From Pyropia haitanensis (taxonomy: Eukaryota; Rhodophyta; Bangiophyceae; Bangiales; Bangiaceae), in assembly GCA_008729055.1 (NCBI GenBank), contig SDUX01000002.1, positions 1,616,496 to 1,680,495 of the forward strand: 64,000 nt of DNA, read 5' to 3'. Positions 44,183-55,671 of the stretch are shown one piece after another. Numbering within the stretch: position 1 is the first letter of the stretch; each line of letters opens with the position of its first letter. The translations under genes and the position numbers were made by a program. The notes under the pieces are model-generated. The model was not told where the DNA came from and searched no databases. It saw only the letters and a list, made by a program, of their open reading frames with translations.

Positions 44183-44407
44183 GCCCGCGTCGGCCGCCGC
44201 CAGGGGCGGCGTGGCGGGTGACGCGGGCGGCCGCGGCTCTTGGCAGCACGACGGGGGGTGGCGGCCGCCGCGGCGGGGGCGGCGGCGGCGGCCGGCCGCC
44301 GCGGCGGGTGCGGGCGGCGCCCAGCCGGGGGCGGCGGGCGCCCACGCCAGCGCCGCCGCGGCGGCCGGCGCACCGCGCGGTGCCACCGTAACGGACGCCC
44401 GCGCCAT
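41898..44407 (-). CDS. Histidine phosphatase (phosphoglycerate-mutase-like) with a second degenerate domain
   Basis: Exon 1 is 44407-43963 and exon 2 is 43597-41898. The 365-nt intron has GT..AG ends (donor GGTGCG, acceptor CCCCAG), and together the exons give exactly 714 codons plus stop. Exon 1 has a leader (MARASVTVAPRGAP.., organelle-like) and poly-Ala, then LLRHGQTDWNAAGRIQGQLD with the catalytic H127. Across the splice it reads RLT|DLGVAQAEAARDAL, the expected continuation. Exon 2 has YTSPLTRARATA and VVAAVGHNQLNRAALSAVLG, the second catalytic His region. After low complexity, a second domain-like part ends VVLVVAPTTAAAAAVVVAAAGLP..; it follows the same pattern but lacks the His. Members dephosphorylate sugar phosphates or other small molecules; the substrate is unknown. 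The true C-terminus after VVHCLNVGVG is uncertain. Confidence 0.8.
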
Positions 44408-46300
44408 GGGGCTGGCGGCGGGGGGTGCGAGCAGGGGGGAGGGGACCCGCCGCGGCAGGAAAGGGGGGGGGGGGGGAGGGGGAGCAGGCCGCGGCGCAGG
44501 GTGCGACGCCCGGCGGCACGGGGCACGGGCGGCCCGACGTCGACGCCCCGGTGCGCTGGTGCAGCCGGGATTGTGGCCGCGCCGCGACGGATCTGGCGGC
44601 GGCCGCGGCCACGGTGCGTCGGTCACGGGTGGCGGGCGGTCCGTGGGGAGGCGGCTGCCGCCGCGGCGGGCGGCGGCGCGACCGGGTGGCTGGCGCGCCC
44701 ACCGGCGGCGGGCGCTCCCCGCGGGGCGCGCCCAGGCGGGCCGGTCGCTGCCGCCGGGCGGGCCGGGGGGAGCGCCGTGCCGCCGCGGCGGCCGGTGCGG
44801 CTGCTGCTGGCGCGGCCGCCCCCGCTGTTGTTGCCCCTGGGAGGTGGCCGGTGCGGCTGTCGCCGCGGCCTCCGCGGCGGCCACACCAGAGGTACGCGTA
44901 GTGGGTGCTGCCACCGCGGTGGCGCGGGCAACGAGGCGGGCTTGGTCGCGGCACTACCCCCATCTCCCCCCGCCCCTGGCCACTTGCGGCGGTAGCCACA
45001 ACGCTCGTGGGTCAAACCGACCCGCGCCGGGGGAGGGGGGGGGCAGCAACGCCGACCGTCGCGACCGCTGCCGTCACCCCGGCCGCTGCCGTCGCCCGGC
45101 TGCCCCAGGTACACCTGCCTCTCCCGCCTGTAGTTGCACGCGGCGGACGTGTAGTAGACGCACGCAAAAAAGGCTGGGGAGGTGGCACCCCACCGGGCGC
45201 ACCCCCCTCCGTCCCCCCCCGCCACAGTGGTAGGTGCGCGAGAATCCCATCGCCGGGGTCGTCGCCAGCGGGCGCGGCATCTCGGGTCCACGCGCCCGCC
45301 GCCACGCAGAGGGTAGGCGGACCGTACCGCCCAGCCAGAGGCGCCCAACCCCGCGCCCAATACCCCGAGCCGCGTCGAGGCGCCAGCAACAAGAGGGGTG
45401 GACCAGGCATGGCCGGGCGCCAGTGACGAGGCCCACCGCCTCTACCCACCCCCCACTGAGGGCGGCAGTCGTGACGGTAGCCGGCTGCAACCATGCGCCC
45501 CCACCGCCGTACACGCCGCGGACCAGTGCCTTTCACCTGGGCGGGCACGGCGGCGAGGGATCGCCGCGCCAGCACTGGAGGACGGCGTCGGTGGCCTCGT
45601 CCATCCCTGCCAGCCGCAAAAGGGCGTCGCTGCCGTCGTAAAAGGCCTACCCATGACGCCGCCCGTCGGCCAAACAGCCGGCCCCGTCACTGCCCGTGGT
45701 GAAGTGGCAGGCCGCCGCGGGAAAGGCGGCGTCTCGGCGCTGGCGGGTGGCCGACGCGCGGGGCCCCGCCGCCACCCGCCTGGCAACAGTCCGTGGATCT
45801 TTGTCCCCACGTCCATGGCGCGGAGCTCGGAGGCGACCACGCCCGATGGCGGCCGCGGGTACAAGGCACCACCGACGGGAGGGCGCACCGGGCGATGAGG
45901 TCAACGCTCCCACTCTGGTCGCCGCCTGTGTGTACGACAGCCCTTTGTCAGCTGCAAGCTCCGTCGGGACGACCGATGAACGGCCGCCAGTCCTACATAC
46001 GCAGTTGTGACATGGAAATTGTCAAAGAGTGCCACACAGGAAAGCGATCATTACGAGTTGATCCGACGACAGCATTGATGCACGGAAGCCACTTCAAGTC
46101 CGTCGGTGGTAGTACTCTCGGCGACGTCGCCTTCGTGCACACCTTCCCACCCCCTCTTCCTTGTGTCCGTCCTCCCGCCGAAGCACCGGATCCAGCTCCT
46201 GTCCGACGCTCGCTCCTGTTTCTCATCCGCCTTCCGCCGCCGTTACTGCCCAGCCCTCTTGGAGACGTGCCGCGCCCCCGCCTCGGCCGCCGCCGTCACC
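44408..46300. other. Divergent spacer, phosphatase / uL1
   Basis: About 1.9 kb between two divergent starts, holding both promoters. A lower-GC patch near 46005-46130 lies just upstream of the uL1 start and is the best promoter candidate for it. There is no clear TATA word and no supported coding sequence. Confidence 0.4.
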
Positions 46301-47361
46301 ATGTCGTTACCCAACCTGGCGCGGCTAGCCCGGCGCCTCCCCCCCCCCCCCCCACCCTCGGCCGCCGTGCCCTGGCCGCCGCCGCGGCGGCGGCCAAGCC
46401 CCCCGCTGCCGCCGCCACGGCCGCGTCCCGCAGCGGCGACGGCGGCGGCGGGCGGGCGGGGACCCCCCCCGCCCCCCCCCCCCCCCCAGTACGTGCCCGC
46501 CCCCCCCGCCGCCGCGCCGTCGGCGACCAACACCCCCGCCTCCACCGCCGCGCACGCGCGGCAGGCGGCACGCCGTGCGGCGCGCGCGGCGGCGGCGGCG
46601 TTCCGCTCCGCGCCGCTGCCACTCGACGCCGCCCTCGACGCGGTCGCCGCCCACGCGGTCGCGCGGTACGACGAGGGCGTCCGCCTGGTGCTGCGGCTGG
46701 CGATTGACCCGCGCGTCGCGGCGCAGTCGGTGCGCTCGTCGGTGCTGCTGCCACACCCCGTGTCCGACACCCCCCCCCGGGTGGGCGTCTTTGTCGCCGA
46801 CGCGGACGGCGCCGTCGCGGCCGCCGCGTCCGCCGCGGGCGCCGACATTGTCGGCGACGCGCAGCTGGCGGCGGCGGTCGGCGGCGCCAAGGGGCGGGGC
46901 TTTGCCAAGGGCGCCGCCGCCGTGGACGTGGCGCTCGCCGAGGCCGCCGTCGCCGCCGACGTGGCGCGGGTGGCGGGCAAGGTCCTCGGCGCCCGCGGGC
47001 TGCTGCCGCTGGCCAAGCAGGGCACCCTCTTTGACGGGCCCGACGGCGCCGCCGCGGCGGTGGGCGCCGCCAAGGGCGGCCGCTGGGCGTTTTTCCGCAA
47101 CGACGCGGGCGGCAACGTTGCGCTGCGGGTCGGGCGCGTCCGCGGCATCCGCGGGGGGGGGGGGGGGCGGCGGCCGCCGCGGGCGCGGTGCGCGCCAACG
47201 TGCTCGCCGCCGCGGCGGCGGTGGTGGCGGCCAAGCCGGCGGCGATCAAGCGGCGGTTTGTGGTGGCCGCGTCGGTGAGCAGCGACATGGGGCCGGGCGT
47301 GCCCGTGTCGGTGGAAGACCTGATGGCCGCGCTGGATGAGGCGGCCACGCGGGGGGCGTGA
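46301..47361 (+). CDS. Ribosomal protein uL1 (L1), probably mitochondrial; frame broken at G15
   Basis: L1 binds large-subunit rRNA at the L1 stalk. From the ATG at 46301 (context CGTCACCATGT) a Pro/Arg/Ala leader (MSLPNLARLARRL..) precedes the L1 domain from about residue 100. The domain is recognised by VRSSVLLPHPVSDTPPRVGVF, GADIVGDAQL, GKVLGARGLLPLAKQGTLF and FFRNDAGGNVALRVG. The C-terminal strand continues in another frame: VRANVLAAAAAVVAAKPAAIKRRF.., then SSDMGPGVPVSVEDLM, ending at the stop 47359-47361. The frame change is within a G15 tract (47153-47167), and one added base repairs it. Red algal plastid genomes generally encode their own rpl1, so a nuclear bacterial-type L1 with a presequence is more likely mitochondrial. 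That assignment is inference. Confidence 0.85.
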
Positions 47362-48528
47362 CCGTCGAGCCGCGCGCGACCGTGGGAGTGGGGGGCGGGG
47401 GGGGGGGGGGGGGGGCGCGCACCGCAGGGGGGGGGTGGCCCGCCGCGTGCGTCCGCGGCGTGACGCCGCCAGAGGGCTCGGCGGGCACGGCGGCGAGCCG
47501 CCGCGTCGGCGACGCCAACGCCGCCGGCCGTGGGCGGGTGGGGTGGTGGCTATCGGGCCCGCGGCGGACCGCCCCGGCGCGGACCGTCGCGGGGGGGGGG
47601 GGGGGGGGGGCGCGGGGGGGACAGCGCGGCGACGGCGGTGGCGCGCACGCGACCGCCGCCCCCAACGGCGGGTGCGCGCGTCACCGCGTGCTGGCGGGGG
47701 TGGCGGTCGGGGACCCGCCGCGGCGGGGAGCCGTACCCTTTTTTTTGGTTCTTGTTTCGTTCGCCGCTTCACCCCTCTATGTTCGTGCGGGGGGGGGGGG
47801 GGGGGGGGGGGGGGGGGCGTCGGTCCCGGCTGACCGGACTACCCGTGGCGGTTTTGGGGGGGGAGACGGTGCCGGTGGCGGCCCCGCCCGGCGTCGGCCG
47901 CTGGCACCACCGCCGGCGAGCGTGCGGGCCGAGGCGGCGGGAGGGCGGGACACGACCGCGGCGCCGGGGCGGCCGCGGCGCGGGCACGGGGCGAGAGCAG
48001 GGAGAAAAAACAAGCGCCACACGCAACGCAACCGCAACGCTCCACGGGGTGCACGGCGCACGCGCACACGACCCGACGCCCCGGCAGCCTTTGCCAAAAA
48101 AGAAAAAAAAACAGGGCGGGCGGAGAATAAAAAAAAAAGAAGAAGAAAGAAGGACGGGGAGTGCGGGGCAGGGGAGGGTGGGACCGCCGCGGGAGCAGCC
48201 GGGTGACGGTGGTGGCCACAGGAATCGGGCGACGGTGAGCCGGCCCCCCCAAAAAAAGAAAAAAAGCAGGGGCAACAGAGACGACGCAAGAGACCGAGGG
48301 CACGCGGGGCACGCAAACGGCAGACGAGGAAGAAAGAAGGGAGAGCGGGCAACGCCAGGGCGGTGCCAGCGGCGTCTCGCAGGTGTGAAGCAGGTGAGAG
48401 GGAGGGGGGAGGAGGGGCGGGAGAGCGGGGGAGCACGGGGGGAATGTCGTCCCCCCCTCCACCCCACGCTCCTCCACATGCCACCCCCCCCCCCCCCCCC
48501 CCCGGGCCCCCCCCACCCCCAGCAGGTG
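47362..48528. other. Convergent 3' region with G29 and A-rich runs
   Basis: About 1.2 kb between convergent stops. It includes a G29 homopolymer (47789-47817) and purine-rich stretches with several A runs (about 48004-48340). Open frames here are low complexity and are not called. Confidence 0.5.
47789..47817. repeat. G29 homopolymer
   Basis: An uninterrupted run of 29 G in the spacer between uL1 and the SAP-like gene. It could form a G-quadruplex on the plus strand, and its length is probably uncertain. Confidence 0.9.
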
Positions 48529-48694
48529 CTATGCCAGCATCCACGGCGCGTCGTCCACGAGCGACACGTCCTCCACGGAAAACCCGTCGAGTGGCTCCGC
48601 GGCGCGGCCGCCGTCCAGGCCCGCCCCGTCGTGCCCGCCGCCGACGCCGCCGCCGCCGTCGGCCGCCCCCCCACACTCGGGCCGGCCCGCCGGC

Positions 48695-48738
<44 letters not shown>

Positions 48739-49779
48739 CTCCCCCGCCGCGTCCGCGTCGGCGCCGCCGCGGCCGCCGGCCGGCTCCTCAAACGCGTAGG
48801 GCTGCAGCGGCGGCCACGCGTAGTCCGCGGCGGCCTGCCAGCCGGGCGCCCACAGCGCCGCCGCGTGGCCGCCCGCCCCGTCCGCCACGCCGCCACCGCC
48901 AAAGCCGCCGCCGCCGTCGCCGCCGTCGCCGCCGCTCGCACCGCCGCCGCCGTCGGCCGCCCGCACGACCGACAGGGTCATCATGTCCACGAGGATGGGC
49001 GGCGCGCCCGCCGCGTCGTCGTGGACGGCGGCCGCCGCCGCCGCCGCCGCCACCCCCCGCGGCGCAATCGCGGGCACCCCCGCCGCCGCCGCGGCCGCCG
49101 CCGTGGCGGCGGGCGACGCCGCCGCGGCGTCGGCGGCGGCGGCGGCGGCGGCCGCCGCCGCGGCCGCCGCGCGGGCGGCGGCCGCCTCGGCCACCCGCCG
49201 GCCGCGGGTGGCCGGCGAGCGGCGGGCGGGCTTGGCCACCCGCCCCCGCCCGGCCGCGCCCGGCGAGCCGCCGCCGCCGCCGCCCTCCCCGCCCCGCCCG
49301 CGGCACGGCGGCGGCGGCAGCGGCGACGCCGCCGGCGACGGCGACGGCGGCCGCGACGGCAACGACGCGGCGGCCGCCGCCGCCGCCGCCGTCGGCGACG
49401 ATGGCGGCGGCGGCGGCGTCGACGGGGCGGCCGCCGCGGCGGCGGCGGCGGCCGCCGCCCCCGGCGGGGCGGGCCGGTAGGCCGCCGCGCGGCGCGTCGG
49501 GTCGCCCGGGTGGAACGCCTCGAGCAGCGCGGCCATCTGCCACTCGAGCTGCGGCTTGACCGCCCGCTTGATCCCATAGATGCGGCAGTAGGCGCGCAGC
49601 TGGTTGCGCGTGTACCGGCGGAGGTCCGCGTGCGTCAGCGCCTCGAGCGTCGCGACGCCGTCGCGGGCGGCGCGCGCGAGGACGTCGGCGTCGAGCTCGT
49701 CGCGGGAGAGGAGGCGGCGGCGGCCGCCAGAGGGGCGGCGGCCGCCGGCGGCCACCGGGGGGGTCGCCTTCTTGCGCGT

Positions 49780-49811
<32 letters not shown>

Positions 49812-50514
49812 CGCAGCCGCCGCCGCCGTCGGTGGGCGCGGGGGGGGGGGACCCGACCGCCGCCCCCACCCCCGTGGGGGGGCGCACGGCGCCACCCGCG
49901 GGCGCGATGGACTGCAGCGGCGCCGTGGCCGGCCGCGGCCGCCCACCCCCGACCCACCCGTCGCTGTCCGTCGACACGCTGCCGTCCGCGTCGGCCGCGA
50001 CGGCGGGCCCGGCCGCGACGGCCACCTCCCCCCCCTCCATCGTGTAGGCGCGGAGGTCGGCGGCGAGGTCCAGCCCGGCGTCTGCCGACACGGCCGCCGC
50101 CGCCGGCGGCAGCGACAGCGTCGGCAGCGGCGGCGGCGGCCGCGCCTGCGGCGCCAGCGACGGCGCCAGCGGCGGCGCCAGCGGCGGCGGCGCTACCGCC
50201 TCGGCCAGGTGGGGCACGGCCGCACCGCCGACGCCGCCGTCCGCGCCAATGGGCGCCGCGGCCGTCGCGGCGGCCGCGACGCCGTCGAGGCCAATGGGCG
50301 ACGGCGGCGGCGACGCGGCCGGCAGGGACGCCTTGCTCCCACCCCCCGACGACGTGACGAGGGAGACCGCGTCCGCGGCGGCGGCGGCGGCGGCGGCGTC
50401 GTCGGCCGGCTCGTCTTTGGGCCAGCTCAGGAAGTAGGTGTCCTCGTCGGCGGGGCGGCCGTCGTCATTGGCGGGCGGCCAGGCGTCAAAGTCGGGGTGG
50501 GGTAGGGCAAACAT
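48529..50514 (-). CDS. SAP-like DNA-binding protein, putative nuclear regulator
   Basis: The protein is 661 aa from the ATG at 50514 (MFALPHPDFDAWPP), with no intron. Most of it is Ala/Gly/Pro low complexity. One compact helical segment at about 292-335, LTHADLRRYTRNQLRAYCRI.. then GIKRAVKPQLEWQMAALLEAF, fits the SAP pattern (leucines, a Gly turn, a basic residue before the second helix), a motif that binds AT-rich or scaffold DNA. It is preceded by basic stretches (TRKKATPP, GRRPSGGRRRLL) that could act as nuclear localisation signals. Acidic/aromatic patches at both ends (EDTYFLSWPKDEPADD near 24-39; EPLDGFSVEDVSLVDDAPWM at the C-terminus) look like activation or interaction motifs. Target and partners are unknown. 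Confidence 0.6.
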
Positions 50515-50824
50515 GGTCCCTGGCCGGGGGCGGGGAGCGGGGCGGGGATGAGGATGGCGCCAGCAAGGGGGAAGGGCAACCAAAGGGGGGATCGTTGATG
50601 CGAGGGCGGCGGCGCCAAAGTGCCACGGCGGTGCGGGCAGGGGGGGCGGGCGCGTAAAGGGGGGGACGGCCGACGGCGGTTCTGGCAAGACGGGCTTGCC
50701 ACGGAGCACGCGTTGCCGTTGCGGTCGCGCACCATGCGGGGCGGCAGGGGGGCACGGCCGCGGCCAAGAGCGGCGCGGCGCGTGCCCGCCCGCGGTGCTC
50801 TCCCGGCACCGCCGCCGGCCGGGG

Positions 50825-50831
50825 CTATATA
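50825..50831 (-). promoter_or_regulatory. TATA-like box upstream of the SAP-like gene
   Basis: TATATAG reads on the minus strand about 310 nt upstream of the start at 50514, within GC-rich sequence. This is a plausible core promoter element. No experimental support is visible. Confidence 0.4.
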
Positions 50832-53800
50832 CGTGAGGCGGGTGGCGACACGGCGGAGGGCGAGGGGGGGGACCCACCGTCGGGCGCCCCTCCCCCCCCA
50901 CAACGCCCCCCCCCCCTACGCTGCACAGCCGCAGTGGGCACTTGGCTGCGCCGTCGAGGGTCCCACACGTTGCGTCGGGTACCTCAGGCGGGCTGGCAAG
51001 CACGCAGGGAGTGGGGGCGAAGTGCGCGGTCGCAACGCCCCCCATCCGAGGGGGGGGGGGGGGGGGGGGGGGGTGGTGACAAGTCCCCGCAGCGTCGACG
51101 TCCGATAGAGTGGGAAGGAACCCAGGGGGGGGTGGGGCGGGGTGTCGGCGCACCACCACCCATCCGAGGCGGATGAGGTGGCCCCCGACGGGGGAGAGGC
51201 GTGACCTGGAGGGGTGTGGAGGGGGAGCGCGCTCCGCCGTCCCGACGAGGGGGGGTGTGTCAGTGCCGCGGACCGAGGGGGGGGGGGGGGGTCGGTCACC
51301 GGAAATGGGTCCGCCCCTGGTGCGCGCACGGGAGCTCGTGTGGCTGGGGGAGGGGGGGCGCGACGCGGCGCGTCCTGGGCGACGTGGGGCGGGCACCCCC
51401 ACCCACCCACCCCCCCCCCCCCCCCACACGAGCTGGGTCACTGTCCCCCGACGGCCGCCGCCTCTGGTTGGGCAACAGCCGCGCCGTCGCCTGTGCGGGC
51501 ACCGCCGGCGGGGGTCGCCGCGCCGGCTCGGGGGAGCGCTGGTGGGGGCGGCAGGGCGGGAGGCCAAGCGGCCTGGCCGCGGGGCGGCCGCCGTCCCCCT
51601 GCCGAAGAAAAAATCCAGACGGCTCTCGTGTTGCGGACCTCTCCGCGCGCCCCCCCCCCCCGCCCCCCCCCCCCCCTCAGTCCACGCACAGGTGGTGGCG
51701 GCGGTTCTTGATTTAACCCAGCCGGGGGGGACGGGAGGCGGGGGAGTGGGGCGGGGGCCGCGGGGGTCTCGCCGCGGAGGCCGGACCGCCTCTCACCGGC
51801 GGCGGCGCCCGCCCGAGGCGCCATCGCGCCGCCGCCAGTCACACACCGTGTCGGGGGGCGGGGCGGCCTGTGCCGGCCGGGTGGAATGGGCGCGCCGACA
51901 GGCCGACAAATGGGTGACTGGCGGCTGCGGCACGACCCGCCGACGCGAGCCCCCGGACGCGGCCTCAGATTGACGTGTGGCCGGCGGTGCGCCCCGCCCC
52001 CCTAGTCGACGCTCTTGCGCGGCCGGCTGAGCCGCCCGGTTCCCCCCCCCCCCGCCCCCTCTTTCTCCCGCGGTGCCTGCCGACCGCAGGTCCACCTGTC
52101 TGGGGGTGCCGGTCGACAGCGCGCGCGCGCGCGAGCGCGCGCAAGCCCGGCCGGTGGCGGTGGCGGGCGGCCGCCGGTGAACCGCTCGGCCGTCCTCCCG
52201 GCAGCGTCGCGAGAGGACCGCCCCGCGCCGCCCTCCCCCCCCCTCCCCCAGCCCCGCTCCCCGCGGCCTCGATCGGGGCGGTCTACGGCCACTGTGGCAG
52301 ACGGGTGGACGGGATGGCCGCTCTCGTTGGGGAGGCGTGGGCGCCGACTTGACGCGCCACCCCCTGCCCGTTGCGCGTCGTTTTTCGGTCTCTGCCCGTC
52401 GCCGCCCCATTTTCCACGCGAGGATCCGCACTTCCACGGCAGCCCGCCCGCGGGGGAGTGGGGCGGGAACCCACCCACCAGGGTGGGCCCACCCGAGCCG
52501 CCCGCTGCCCATCCCGTGTCCACCCAACACTCTGCTCGGCGCGCCCACACAGGGGCACCCGTCTGTGCGACGCCGACGCGGTCAGGCGCTGCGTGAGGGA
52601 GGGGGGCAGGACGGGCGGAGGTGGCGGGGCGAGCGCCGGCTCCTCAGCTGGCGGGGGATCAAGGCGAGTCGGGTGGTGTGTGCCGCCACACCCCACGTGC
52701 CGGTCCGCCTGGAGGCGGATGCTGGCACGATAGCTGGCACCGTCCATCGCGCGGGGCCGCCCGCCAGGCAGAGGTCCTGCCGCGGCGCGCAGGCGCAGCG
52801 AGGCCGTCCACCGCCCGATCACGGCGGTAGGACGGCTGCCCGAGTCCATCCTAGACAGGTGCCCGCGGGTGGAGGATCCCAACCGGGGGAAAATCCTTTG
52901 CCGCGGCCACACGCGCACCCACGCACACGCCGTCGGCGCCCTGCTTTGCCAGCCCGCCTCACGGCCGCCCAGCCCGGCTTCGCCGCTGGCCGCCGTTGGG
53001 ACGACACCGGCTGGGTGGGCGCACGACCAATCCCGACTGGACACCCGCAATTGGGAGCGCAGGTGGGGAGTGTACCGTGACAAATTCCGTCGCGCCCTCC
53101 GTTTTGGGGGGCACGGGTGTGCGGCAGGCGGCGGCCGCCGCCGCGGGGCGGCCGCCCCGCGCGAGCATGGCCGCCCCGCCCGACGCACCCCGGCGCCGTC
53201 ACTTTTGGGTGGTGCCAACACTCTGGTGCCGTTGACACTGGCCGATCCTCGCCGATAGTGGGGGCGGCCGCCACACAATCTTCCCCAGTTGGGGGACTCG
53301 GATTCGTCCGACCACCGTTTGGTAGGTGTTGTGCCCGGCGGGTCGATACATATGGGGACGCAGAAACGTTGCCTCTATTCCTCTGCGCCCCCACGGCAAA
53401 CCGCAGTGTTGGGCAGCCGCACCCGCCGTGGCGCGGCCGCCCCCCGCTGGCGAGGGAGAAAGGGGCCAGTGGGTGGAAGGACCCGCCGCCAGAGCGGCAC
53501 GCGTGGCGATGCCGACTCGCCCTGCGTCGCTGGCGTGGCGAGCCCCCTGGCCACTTCTGCTGGACTTGATGGAGACGCCCCCGCCGCCCCCCATCCGTAC
53601 GGCCGCTACGTGTGACCGCCCCGCGTCGCCGCGCGGGAGCGGCGTGTGCCGACCAGTCGGTCCGCTCCCCGCGGCGCAAACAGCGCCTGCCTGGGCATCG
53701 CCAGGCGAAGAAGGCGCGCCGCCAATCGCCGAGTCCAACAGACGGGGGACCGTCTTTATTGGATAGGGGCGTGATCCCTGCTACACGACCGATATGTATA

Positions 53801-54793
53801 CGAGGCGCGGCGAGGAGGGGGTGCATCCCTATCCAACGCCGGCAGACGCCGTGTCCCTTCGCTACCGCCCGCCGCGCTACGGTGCCACCGGAGGTTTGCG
53901 TGTCAACCGCACGGGAGCGCGGGCGGCAGCGCCCACGCCGCGTCCAGGCACCGTCGTGGTGGGGTGGGTCCGCGCCGCGCCCGCGCGCGCGTGGCCATTC
54001 CAATAGCTGTTCGCTCGCTCAGTGGGCGGGTTGCGGGGCCTTGACACCCCGCGAGCCCGTGCTGTCTTTTTTTCTTTTTTTTCTCCCCCTCGCGCCCCGG
54101 CTAGTCCGCTGACCGTGGTGGCGGCGGTCGCCGCCTCTGGGCTGGCGCCAGAGCGCCGAGCCGACGCGGACTGGCGCGTTGTGGGTGGAGCAGCCGGAGG
54201 GAAGATCCGCGGCGTGCGCCCCGGGGGGGCGCCCCCGCGCGCTCTCCCCGAGCGGGAGCGCGCCGCTCCTGGCCACTGGACTCTGGCGGCGCTGGCGCGG
54301 GGGCGCCACGGCTCGGGAACCGTGGTGTTCGCGCCGCGACTCCAAGGTTCCAGTCTAGTCGTCGGTGTCCTCGCGTGCTGAAGTGAGGCACTACCGTACT
54401 CGTGCGGTTGTCCTGTGGCCTGGTGTGGAATATTCGAACGCGGTCAGGAACTACTCACTTGTCCTCCGACGACTGTCCTTCATCACTGTTCTTTACTTTC
54501 TTCAGTAGTTTCCTAATTTTATGTTTTTAATTCCAGTTTCCGAGAATTTCATTGTGTGGGGTACTGGGGCTGTGCCACGTCTGCAGCCCTGCGGGAGTGT
54601 GGCCGACGCAGCCCGCTCGCCTCGTACTCGGTGTCTTGGCGGCCCGTGGGCATGTGCACTTCGGGCAGTGCGTTCGCTGGGGCGAGCGCCGCGACGACCG
54701 CGCGCCTATTGCCTCGGCCGTGGTCGCGTAGAGGGTGCGCGCCCCCCCCGTCGCGGTGGGCGCGTTTGGCCGACACCCACGTTTTCCGTCACC
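50832..54793. other. Long spacer between the SAP-like gene and MED11-like gene, no supportable gene
   Basis: Nearly 4 kb with G/C homopolymers (for example near 51051-51072). Open frames on both strands have irregular composition and no recognisable domain. A plus-strand frame at 54022-54381 (Ala/Gly/Arg, ending SSLVVGVLAC) was considered and not called. An AT-richer patch at about 54370-54560, just upstream of the MED11-like start, is the likely promoter. Confidence 0.4.
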
Positions 54794-55671
54794 ATGGACC
54801 CTGAGGTGCCCATCCCGTACGTTTTGGTGTTGGTGTTGGTGGTTGTGTCTCACGTGGGGCTAGCCGCCAGGGTGGCGGCAGATGGCCCGCCAGACGGGCG
54901 TCGCGTGGTGGGTGCCCCCCCCTTGGGGGTGTGATGGCTGGCTGTCGTTGCGGTGCCCGCTTTTCGTTGTTGGTCTGGGTGGTTGGCCGCGACGCGGCCG
55001 ACTGGGAGCCGACGTGGCCCGCCAGCGACCGTTGTCGCATCGCCTTGTCCAGCGTCGCCTTGACCGCCAGTGTGGGGAACTAACCCGCGCGTGTGGTGTG
55101 TGGACTGCGTTTTCTTTCGCGCGACGGGTTTGCTGTCTGGTGCTCCCTCTCCCCTTCCCCGTTGCCACCCCCCCCCCTCTGGCCCACCTCCCCTGCATTC
55201 CCCCTTGTTCTGCAGAGCCGACGACGCGTTGACTTCCCTCCGCTCCATCGAGGCGTCCATCCTCGGCGCCCTTGACTCGATGGCCACCGCCCTCGACGCG
55301 CTGGCGGAGAGGGCGGCGCCCGCGGCGGCGGCGGTCCCGCCCCCCCCCCCGTCATCGTCGGCTCGGACGAGGACGAGGCGGGCGGCGGCGCGCGGGAGGT
55401 GTCAGCCTACGACACAGCCGCGACGGCCTTCCTCTCCCAGCTCTACGCCGCGCAAGTCGACCTGCGGCGCCACATCGACCGCCTCCCAGCGGCGCGGCCG
55501 GTGGAGGCGTTTGGGGGGCGCGCCCTGACGGGCGCGGCGGTGGCGGCTGCCAAGATTGGGGCCGCGGAAAAGGCGGTGGCGGTGGCGGTAGCAGCGGCCG
55601 ATGCGGCGTCGGCGCGGATGGGGGGGGGGGGGGCGGGGGGGGGGGCAGGGGCGGAACCCCGGAGGGGGTAG
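54794..55671 (+). CDS. MED11: Mediator subunit 11-like protein, two exons (frame broken at C11)
   Basis: MED11 is a small head-module subunit of the Mediator complex that pairs with MED22. Exon 1 is only 23 nt, 54794-54816 (ATG context CACCATGG; MDPEVPIP), with a GTACGT donor. The 399-nt intron ends TTCTGCAG at 55215. Exon 2 continues in phase as ADDALTSLRSIEASILGALD.., then SMATALDALAER, matching the first MED11 helix. Then a Pro run and an acidic patch (GSDEDEA) precede YDTAATAFLSQLYAAQVDLR.. and RRHIDRLP, matching the second helix. The two helices are in different frames, separated by a C11 tract (55340-55350). Adding one base joins them. After about residue 130 the frame enters G runs, so the stop at 55669-55671 is uncertain. 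The family match rests on short helices, so I am fairly but not fully sure. Confidence 0.62.

Noticed and set aside
22237..47361. Reading the frame-broken genes as pseudogenes
   Set aside because: All motifs are intact, there are no internal stops outside homopolymer shifts, and every defect is a net single base in a long G/C run.
54022..54381. A short plus-strand ORF with hydrophobic ends
   Set aside because: Composition is mixed, no family is recognised, and it sits in what is probably the MED11-like upstream region.
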